A stretch of 15,433 bases of DNA. It comes from DATJOJ01 sp035507035 (GTDB lineage Bacteria > Acidobacteriota > Terriglobia > Terriglobales > Acidobacteriaceae). Each line of letters starts with the position of its first letter. Within the stretch, counting starts at the first letter, position 1. Below, piece after piece: positions 6,960 through 12,835 of this stretch. The notes beneath the pieces are model-generated. The model ran no database searches, was not told the DNA's origin, and worked only from the letters and a program-made list of their open reading frames with translations. The stretch covers positions 1 to 15,433 of the forward strand of contig DATJOJ010000005.1 of assembly GCA_035507035.1 (NCBI GenBank). Direction: 5' to 3'. A program made the translations under genes and the position numbers.

Positions 6960-8491
6960 TAGGGCCCCACGCCGCCGGTGTGGCAGTCGCTGCAGTTCAC
7001 CTGGGTCATGTCACCCAGATCGACCGGATGCTGGAACGGAACGCCTACTTCGTGCTCCATCAGCGGCACTCCACTCTCGGATTGGGCGAGCACGGTATGG
7101 CAGGTGTTGCAGTCTTTCGGAATGACCTTGCCATCGGCGCTTACGTGCTGGCCATCATGGCAGCGAAAGCAGCCTGCCGTGTAAAAATGGCCAAGATTGT
7201 TGGGATGGGTCCGCCAGTCGACCTTCATATACGGGAAAATCGTGGACTGATAGATGTGCTGAAGGTCGGATACCGCTGTTTTTATCGAGCCTTGCCGAGT
7301 TGTGTACACCTCTGCGTACTTGGTGCGATAGAACTCCCGAATATCCGAGTCGATACCACGCAAAGCTTCTGGTGTGGTGTTGTAGGTCTTGGTCAGCGCT
7401 TGCACGCCTTGCTGCTTAATAAAAGGAAGCGTCCCGTCGATTCTGCCGGCGAATAACGAATCATCCACTGAGCGGTCGGGCGGGGTAAAAATATGGCTCG
7501 GACGGTCATGGCAATCAATGCAGTCCATCAGACGCTTGTCCGATTTCTCGACCTGGGCTGGCGTTAACGTCGAGTCCTTCGCCATATAAACCGTGATCTT
7601 CCCGTGTCTGTCGTCGGCCTGCACCCACGGGATCACCTGCCGCTGCGCATCGGTGGCGATGTAGGTGATTCGGTTCCCGATATTCATGTGCCAGTGAATG
7701 CCGGAAGGAACGCCGGAACTCGGCTCGGCGCCGCCGGTGTTGATCAGCATGCGAATCTGCCGCGGCGTATTCTTTTCGTCGCTTCCGTAGTGATAAAAAA
7801 CTTTGAGCTGCGCGCCGTAGAACTTTCGCGGCCAGTGGCACTGCTCGCAGGTCTGTTGCGCAGGACGCAGGTTTTCAACCGGCGTTGGGATTGGGCGCGG
7901 ATACTTGTGAAAAATCGCCGAATACACTTGATACGAACCGGAAAGTTTCGAGCGTACATACCACCCTGCGCCAGGACCAACGTGACATTGCACGCACTCC
8001 ACGCGAGCGTGTGGTGATTGCAGATACGTCGTGTACTCCGGGCTCATCACCGTGTGGCAGGTCTGGCCGCAGAATTGGACTGAGTCGGTGAACTCGTACG
8101 TGCGATAACTGCCCACGGCGCTGATCAGCACGAACACGGCCGCAAAACTTACAAAAAACGCAAACGCGTTGCGCTGCGCTGGGATATTGAGGTCAACGCG
8201 GGGAAAGCGTGGTATCGTTCCCGGCTTGCCTTTGCGCCGTCTGCGCCGCTCAAGCAGCATCCCGAACAGAATGAGCACAATTCCGAAGACCAGGAACGCC
8301 GGCGTGACCATAAAAAGCAGCACGCCAACATACGGACTGGGTGGGACGGAGATTACATTGACGAGAAACAGGAAGAGCATGGTAGCGACGCTGGTCGCCA
8401 CCAGGGCCGCCCCAATCAGGCTGATGGGATTGCGGATGAGGCCGGCGTTTTGTTCGCGCGCTCCCGGGATCTGACTTTGGTCAGAGCTCAT
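6959..8491 (-). CDS. NapC/NirT-type heptaheme inner-membrane cytochrome c (ImcH-like quinol dehydrogenase)
   Basis: 510 residues. Three hydrophobic helices lie at about 23-48, 53-80 and 108-128, with an arginine cluster after the second (ERRRRRKGK, cytoplasmic side), followed by a periplasmic cytochrome domain. I count seven c-heme sites: CGQTCH at 141-146, which is CX3CH, then CXXCH at 166, 215, 324, 441, 461 and 500. The segment from the first heme to PHARVECVQCHVG is NapC/NirT-like. These proteins oxidise menaquinol and pass electrons to periplasmic cytochromes. Three helices plus seven hemes in about 510 residues resembles the Geobacter inner-membrane cytochrome ImcH more than the short tetraheme CymA/NrfH; this is recognition, not an alignment. 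The gene lies 58 bp after the monoheme cytochrome in an apparent operon with decaheme and porin. The ATG at 8491 has only a weak AGCGG before it. An alternative role is feeding an unseen reductase. Confidence 0.88.
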   Translation of the reverse strand: MSSDQSQIPGAREQNAGLIRNPISLIGAALVATSVATMLFLFLVNVISVPPSPYVGVLLFMVTPAFLVFGIVLILFGMLLERRRRRKGKPGTIPRFPRVDLNIPAQRNAFAFFVSFAAVFVLISAVGSYRTYEFTDSVQFCGQTCHTVMSPEYTTYLQSPHARVECVQCHVGPGAGWYVRSKLSGSYQVYSAIFHKYPRPIPTPVENLRPAQQTCEQCHWPRKFYGAQLKVFYHYGSDEKNTPRQIRMLINTGGAEPSSGVPSGIHWHMNIGNRITYIATDAQRQVIPWVQADDRHGKITVYMAKDSTLTPAQVEKSDKRLMDCIDCHDRPSHIFTPPDRSVDDSLFAGRIDGTLPFIKQQGVQALTKTYNTTPEALRGIDSDIREFYRTKYAEVYTTRQGSIKTAVSDLQHIYQSTIFPYMKVDWRTHPNNLGHFYTAGCFRCHDGQHVSADGKVIPKDCNTCHTVLAQSESGVPLMEHEVGVPFQHPVDLGDMTQVNCSDCHTGGVGP

Positions 8492-8549
8492 CCGCTGTGC
8501 TCGTTATCGCGCGCATTGTTCGCACAATCGCACTCTTAACTGAGAAGAA

Positions 8550-8882
8550 CTACTTATTGCCAAGCTCCTTGACGTACGCGGCCAGTTCCTTGATTTCACT
8601 TTCCTTTAACCGCGAAGCATAGGGGGGCATTTTGTTCTTGCCTTTAGAAATGATGGCTTCGAGCTCGGTGTCGCTTTCTTTCTTCACTTCGGGAGAAGAG
8701 AAACTATGCGCACCCATGCTTTTTCCGGCGGGGGTATCCGCTTTGCCGTCGGCGCCATGGCACATGGCGCACTTGGCTTTGTAAGTGGCCGCTGCAGTTT
8801 GCGCATTTGCCATGGGCGAGACGGCCAATAAAAGTCCGAGAACGGCTGTGACCGCCAGTAGTTCGAGATTCATGCTTTTCAT
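8550..8882 (-). CDS. Small periplasmic class I monoheme cytochrome c
   Basis: 110 residues, about 83 after removal of a Sec signal peptide cut near SPMANA-QTA. The single heme site CAMCH is at 38-42, with GADGKAD following as in c6/c553-type cytochromes. The likely distal ligand is Met85 in KMPPYAS. The C-terminal helix ESEIKELAAYVKEL is the usual closing helix of the class I fold, and the length is normal for the family. It is a plausible diffusible carrier between the inner-membrane quinol dehydrogenases and the decaheme, or a terminal oxidase donor. The start is well supported by AAGGAG 7 nt upstream (8890-8895). It sits between porin and heptaheme genes with gaps of 74 and 58 bp, which suggests one transcript. 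Confidence 0.93.
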   Translation of the reverse strand: MKSMNLELLAVTAVLGLLLAVSPMANAQTAAATYKAKCAMCHGADGKADTPAGKSMGAHSFSSPEVKKESDTELEAIISKGKNKMPPYASRLKESEIKELAAYVKELGNK

Positions 8883-8889
8883 GTGTCAG

Positions 8890-8895
8890 CTCCTT
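8890..8895 (-). promoter_or_regulatory. Strong ribosome binding site of the monoheme cytochrome gene
   Basis: AAGGAG on the minus strand, 7 nt before the ATG at 8882. It is the clearest Shine-Dalgarno sequence in the cytochrome cluster and suggests this small carrier is translated more strongly than its neighbours. Confidence 0.8.
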
Positions 8896-8956
8896 CCTGT
8901 CGACCCTGAATGCTGGGAAGCTATCTTAGCATTACAATTTCAAGCCTCTTTTTCTT

Positions 8957-11425
8957 TCAGAAAGCATATCGAAACGCGAACGTGGCGGTGCTGCCGTTGA
9001 AGTCTGCAGTTGGAATTGGTGCGAGCCCGGGAATACGATCTGATGCCTGTCCCTTTTCGTCATATCCATAGTAGTTCCAGGTAGTCAGGTAGCTCAGTCC
9101 CCTGTAGACGTCGTAGCGAATGCCCAGCGTAGGCGTCAGGTAATTGAAAGCCAAAGTTCCTGGCACCTGAAGAGCATTAATCTCCGTCGTGCTGCCGCTC
9201 ACGAAACTCCCCGAAAAACCAACCGTAGCCGTCAGCCGCTTGGCCGGTTTCCAGTTAATGTTTCCGTAGGCAAAATTCTGCTTGCTGGAGTAAAAACCCA
9301 ATGCCGAAACCGCCGGCGGTGCGTAACCGAGACTGGCCGGGCAAGCATTGGTTGGCACCGGCCCTGATGAATTGTTGTAATAACAAATCTGTGCTTGCGA
9401 ATAGATATCGGTATAGGTGTACCCAAGATTAAAAAACACTATAGAATTCGGCATCAGCGTGGTAACGAAGCTGTAGTGCCGGCCATGCTCCAGATCATTA
9501 ATGCTTGAAATATTGTCCCGATTCTCATGAATGTCGATGGCGCCATCAATATTGATCCAGCTGCGCGGATTGTAGCGTGCGTCGACTTTGTAGCTTTGCA
9601 TCTGGCGGGGGCTGATCCGCGTAAAGGCGTAATCGTTGTAACCAAATTCGAAATCTGCAGTGATGCGCAGGTCGCTCATGGGCCGGGCGGTGAACCCGAC
9701 CAGCGCGGCATTCTCGCTGATCCCGATGACGTTGCGTGAGGTATCGTTCCCTGCCGCCGCCCCGGCAAAGGTTAAGGAAATGATCTGACCCGAAGTGGGG
9801 TCGACGGTTTCAGTACAAGCCGCAGGCTTTGCGCAGGCGCCGCGCGCTGCCAGGAAATCGTTCGCCGCAGTCGCTTTGGCGCCGCCTGCAAAATAAACTT
9901 CCGCTGAATCAAAGCTCGCGCTGAAGTCCGCAATCGTCCGGCTGGTGTAAACGTAGCCAACCCGCCCGCTCAGGTGGGGAGTGAAGTCGTACTGCAATTC
10001 GAAGTTATTCGAGCGGATGTTCTGCCCCAAAAACGTGTAAGTTGAGCCGTCGGTTACATCCGCGGCTGAGCTTGTGGTGTGAGCAGGACAACTCGCCTCG
10101 GTATAAGGGGCAGGGCAGATGCTATAGAAGTTCGCCGCCGTAAACAAAGCCTGCGGCTGCAACAGACCTGTAACTCCCGGCTGCATCTGTCCGAATATGC
10201 TGGTCTCATCGAAACCCCAGTATCCGGGAATGCGCCAGTTATCGTAGCGAAACATATCCAAGATGCGGAATTTGTCTGTCACCGCATAAGTCCCCGACCA
10301 ATCCCCGTCGACGGTAACCCGCTTGGCCGAAGCCGGACCTCCGGCCGTGCTTCCGCGCGCACCGGTGCGGCTCACAAGATCATTCACGACCTCGCTGGGG
10401 GTAACAAAATTATCTGCATTGCTGTAACCCAAAGAACCGGAAGTTTCAAACCTCTTGAAATAGTTCGACTGAAACTGCAGGCGCTCGGTGGGCATGAAGT
10501 TATGCGGGGCATTGATCTGGCTATAACCGAGATAGGCGTTGCAAGTGGGGTTCACCACATTGGGTGCAGTCGCAATCGGCGCAGCGCAGGGCAGAATCTC
10601 CACCGGCCCGCTGCTGCTCCAAATAATTCCGGGATCGACCGGCGTCCCGTTCGCCAAGACGAAGCCTGAGCCCGCCGGGTTGTCGGTGATCACGTTGTTC
10701 TGCTTGAAATACGTCAGAAACTGGTCGTAAGAGATCGTGGTCTTCGGCAGCACCCTGAAATCAGCGCCGACATGGTAGGCGTCGGTCGTGTAACTGTACT
10801 GTTGGTTAAAGATGGCGATGGTCCCACCATCGGTGGTGAACGATCCCGGTCCTTCGTCGCGGTCGTGCGAGTAACCCGCGCGAATGCGCACCCGCGATTG
10901 CGGAAACAGTGTCAGGTTGTAGTCCTGCATCCGCCGCACCAGATCGAGCGCGTGCGGCGAAGTGGGAATGGCAATGGCCGGAGTTGACACCGCGGGATTG
11001 AATGGGTTGGCGAGCAGGTTGTAGTCCCAGAAATTTTTGTCGCGCCGGAAGAGCAGCGAAAAGTTATACCACTTGTTTTTCTCGATTCTCAGCCGGCTCA
11101 CATCATTGGGATCGCCACCGTAGCCAAAGTTAGTGAAGTCGAGATTGTCGAACAGGAAACCGTTGTGGTCGAGCGAACGCATATCCAGGCTGTAATCAAA
11201 TAAACGCAACCCGGAGTCCAGATTGACAAAGGTGTCATAGGTGTCCTGATTGCCGTTGAGCCAATCCTCGCGATATCCCGCCTCGATCGACTGCTGGATG
11301 TTGTAACTGCCGGCTTCGACACCCTTCGTCTCTTCGTCATCACCCTGGGCACGAGCGGCAAGGGGTACAAACAAACTTATGATTACTGCCGCGGTCAAAA
11401 CACCGATCCGGGTATCATTTCTCAT
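8957..11425 (-). CDS. MtrB/PioB-type outer-membrane beta-barrel porin (decaheme-associated)
   Basis: About 822 residues. A signal peptide (MRNDTRIGVL, then a hydrophobic core, cut near AARA-QGDDE) is followed by alternating amphipathic strands to a C-terminal phenylalanine (TATFAFRYAF), the outer-membrane barrel signature. The N-terminal strands (SIEAGYREDWLNGNQDTYDT, then LRLFDYSLDMRS) and the gene's place directly after a decaheme cytochrome identify it as an MtrB/PioB-type sheath, which holds a periplasmic decaheme inside the barrel so electrons cross the outer membrane. At this length a barrel of more than 20 strands is expected. All eight cysteines form four local pairs (295/310, 452/461, 546/552, 696/710, counted from the upstream GTG). 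I prefer ATG 11425, with GGTGG 5 nt upstream and a compact signal peptide; GTG 11470 would add 15 charged residues. It starts 79 bp after the decaheme gene, indicating co-transcription. Confidence 0.88.
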   Translation of the reverse strand: MRNDTRIGVLTAAVIISLFVPLAARAQGDDEETKGVEAGSYNIQQSIEAGYREDWLNGNQDTYDTFVNLDSGLRLFDYSLDMRSLDHNGFLFDNLDFTNFGYGGDPNDVSRLRIEKNKWYNFSLLFRRDKNFWDYNLLANPFNPAVSTPAIAIPTSPHALDLVRRMQDYNLTLFPQSRVRIRAGYSHDRDEGPGSFTTDGGTIAIFNQQYSYTTDAYHVGADFRVLPKTTISYDQFLTYFKQNNVITDNPAGSGFVLANGTPVDPGIIWSSSGPVEILPCAAPIATAPNVVNPTCNAYLGYSQINAPHNFMPTERLQFQSNYFKRFETSGSLGYSNADNFVTPSEVVNDLVSRTGARGSTAGGPASAKRVTVDGDWSGTYAVTDKFRILDMFRYDNWRIPGYWGFDETSIFGQMQPGVTGLLQPQALFTAANFYSICPAPYTEASCPAHTTSSAADVTDGSTYTFLGQNIRSNNFELQYDFTPHLSGRVGYVYTSRTIADFSASFDSAEVYFAGGAKATAANDFLAARGACAKPAACTETVDPTSGQIISLTFAGAAAGNDTSRNVIGISENAALVGFTARPMSDLRITADFEFGYNDYAFTRISPRQMQSYKVDARYNPRSWINIDGAIDIHENRDNISSINDLEHGRHYSFVTTLMPNSIVFFNLGYTYTDIYSQAQICYYNNSSGPVPTNACPASLGYAPPAVSALGFYSSKQNFAYGNINWKPAKRLTATVGFSGSFVSGSTTEINALQVPGTLAFNYLTPTLGIRYDVYRGLSYLTTWNYYGYDEKGQASDRIPGLAPIPTADFNGSTATFAFRYAF

Positions 11426-11504
11426 AATGTCCACCCGCGTTACGACAACTTTCGACTTTCCCCAATTCACGTCGCATTTTGGTCAAGCGCAAACGATATT
11501 CGCC

Positions 11505-12518
11505 CTACTTAAAGAACGTCGGGTCGAAGTTAGAACCATGGATCTGGCTGTGGCACAAAGTGCAAGACTTAAAAAACGTCTCCTGGCTGTGAAACGAAGG
11601 AGTACCCGGCGGCGAGCCGACACTAGCTCCCGTTGGCGTCATGGTGTGGCACTGCAGGCAGAGCAGGTTCACGTTGCTCACCCGCAGCATGTGAGGGTTC
11701 GGCCCGCCATGGGTCAAATGGCAGGAGGTGCAGCCCTCAACCTTCACCGGTTCGTGCTCGAATACGAATGGCCCTTGCTTGTCGGTGTGGCACTTATAGC
11801 AAACCGCGTCCAGCGTAGAGGAAGTCCGCAGTTGCATCGCCCTTTCCGTCCCATGCGGATTATGGCAATCGGTGCATTGAATCAGGCCTTCGTTCACCCG
11901 ATGATGAAACGGCATCTCGAACTCCGCCTTCTTCGCCAGGTGGCACGAGTAGCACAGCTCCGGCTGCGCTTTTACCAGCAGGAATTCTCTGGTCTTTGCG
12001 TGGTGCGGCGAATGGCAGTCTATGCAACTTACTCCGTTCTGGCCATGTACGGAGTTGATGGCGTGCATATGCTCGGCGCCGCCGGCGTGACAGCTAAGGC
12101 ACGTGTCATCTATGGTTTTGACCGAAGCCTTCTTGAATACAAAAATCTTGCTGATATCCCCGCCGCTTTCAACGTGCGCCCTGCCCGGGCCATGGCACGC
12201 TTCGCATCCCTGCTTCGACGGTCCCCCCTTGGTGTTGAGGGTAGTTTTCCAATGTGGCGTCTTCGCCCAGTTGTCGTAGATATCTTCGTGGCAGGTCTTA
12301 CAAGTCTCCGCCCCAACATAATCCGACGCATTGGCAGGACCAGAAGCCGCAGGTGCCCCAACTGATTGCGCATCGGCCGCTGCGCCGGTTTTCGCAGGAG
12401 ACGCGTTCTGTGCAATGGCCGGAGTAGCAACCAGGGCCGTAGCAACCAGGGCCGTAGCAATCAAGGCCAATGACAGACTCATCAAGGCAAGCAGTTGAGA
12501 ATACCTGTCAGGTTTCAT
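11505..12518 (-). CDS. DmsE/MtrA-type periplasmic decaheme cytochrome c
   Basis: 337 residues from the preferred ATG. After a signal peptide (MKPDRYSQLL start, cut near TPAIA-QNAS) and an Ala/Gly/Pro-rich linker there are ten CXXCH sites. In numbering from an upstream TTG they begin at 88, 120, 155, 180, 204, 230, 255, 278, 302 and 334. The size, heme number and partnership with an MtrB-type porin match the DmsE/MtrA family, which forms a heme wire from the periplasm into the outer-membrane barrel. In Shewanella such proteins serve metal (MtrA) or DMSO (DmsE) respiration. The C-terminus ends soon after the last heme with no lipobox or extra domain. In-frame TTG at 12563 would add 15 residues before the signal peptide, so I reject it, although neither start has a clear Shine-Dalgarno sequence. 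It is the first gene after the CRP-like site and probably heads the decaheme-porin-monoheme-heptaheme operon. Confidence 0.92.
   Translation of the reverse strand: MKPDRYSQLLALMSLSLALIATALVATALVATPAIAQNASPAKTGAAADAQSVGAPAASGPANASDYVGAETCKTCHEDIYDNWAKTPHWKTTLNTKGGPSKQGCEACHGPGRAHVESGGDISKIFVFKKASVKTIDDTCLSCHAGGAEHMHAINSVHGQNGVSCIDCHSPHHAKTREFLLVKAQPELCYSCHLAKKAEFEMPFHHRVNEGLIQCTDCHNPHGTERAMQLRTSSTLDAVCYKCHTDKQGPFVFEHEPVKVEGCTSCHLTHGGPNPHMLRVSNVNLLCLQCHTMTPTGASVGSPPGTPSFHSQETFFKSCTLCHSQIHGSNFDPTFFK
12424..12468. repeat. Three 15-bp tandem repeats inside the decaheme signal peptide
   Basis: Units 12424-12438 and 12439-12453 are identical (GTAGCAACCAGGGCC); 12454-12468 differs at two positions. 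Being 15 bp, each adds five in-frame residues (Ala-Thr-Ala-Leu-Val type) to the hydrophobic core of the signal peptide. Slippage could change its length without a frameshift. Confidence 0.85.
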
Positions 12519-12697
12519 GTCGGTGTAGGTGTGTATATGGCTGAGCCGCAAATCTGCCGGCAATTTTAGCCGTACAGCTCGTGCGCCAACCGCACCTATG
12601 GCTACTCCTCGCGATTTTTTCCTACGAGTTTTCCCAGATCGAAAAAGGATCTTTTAAAAAACTGAGAAAAGGGCCCCGTCCCGTTGATCTTTGCTGA

Positions 12698-12703
12698 ATT
12701 TTA
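12698..12703 (-). promoter_or_regulatory. Candidate -10 box for the decaheme-porin operon
   Basis: TAAAAT on the minus strand, five of six matches to TATAAT. The -35 position 17 bp upstream reads CGTAAC, a poor match, as expected for an activator-dependent promoter. The predicted start near 12691 would give a leader of about 170 nt before the ATG at 12518 and puts the CRP-like site centre about 62 bp upstream. Confidence 0.4.
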
Positions 12704-12745
12704 GAATCCACGTACGCGAAGTTACGGAACTATACAACTTATTGC

Positions 12746-12761
12746 TGTGATCTTAATCACA
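12746..12761 (-). promoter_or_regulatory. CRP/FNR-superfamily operator (TGTGATCTTAATCACA)
   Basis: The half-sites TGTGA and TCACA are perfect and separated by 6 bp, the classical CRP arrangement; six-base arms (TGTGAT/ATCACA) are symmetric. It lies about 62 bp before the predicted transcription start of the decaheme gene, a class I activator position. A CRP/FNR-family regulator is implied, but the signal (cAMP, redox or other) is unknown and no such regulator gene is in the window. CRP is known to control anaerobic respiration genes in Shewanella. Confidence 0.6.
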
Positions 12762-12791
12762 TCGGCCTGTGATTGTCACTAGCTATCCGCA

Positions 12792-12812
12792 CCACAGTAT
12801 GTACCTCTGTGG
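12792..12812 (-). terminator. Hairpin after the cytochrome b/c fusion gene
   Basis: CCACAG (12792-12797) pairs with CTGTGG (12807-12812) across a 9-nt loop, 24 nt after the stop codon at 12836. There is no U run. It may help end the fusion transcript before the separate decaheme promoter, or be chance. Confidence 0.25.
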
Positions 12813-12835
12813 CAGACCAATTAGCGCAGTAAGTA

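Larger units (their letters stand above)
12519..12835. other. Intergenic region between the cytochrome b/c fusion and the decaheme gene
   Basis: 317 bp without a credible gene. It holds a hairpin just after the fusion gene stop (12792-12812), a perfect CRP-type palindrome (12746-12761), a shorter palindrome GTGA-TTG-TCAC (12769-12779), a -10 candidate (12698-12703) and a long A/T-rich leader for the decaheme gene. A GAGGAG at 12605-12610 has no ATG, GTG or TTG at proper spacing. Confidence 0.6.

Noticed and set aside
11426..11470. GTG start at 11470 for the porin
   Set aside because: It adds a charged 15-residue stretch ahead of the signal peptide; ATG 11425 has GGTGG at good spacing.
11379..12365. 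Long plus-strand open frame (328 codons) opposite the decaheme gene
   Set aside because: It is antisense to ten conserved CXXCH sites, rich in Arg with no recognisable domain, and starts inside the porin leader. It is a by-product of the codon use of the real gene.
12519..12563. TTG start at 12563 for the decaheme gene
   Set aside because: It would put 15 residues before a normal signal peptide and has no ribosome binding site; ATG at 12518 gives a typical N-terminus.
12597..12610. GAGGAG with an in-frame ATA 5 nt downstream, a possible rare-start extension of the decaheme protein
   Set aside because: ATA starts are exceptional and the extension would bury the signal peptide. The motif is more likely chance in the leader.
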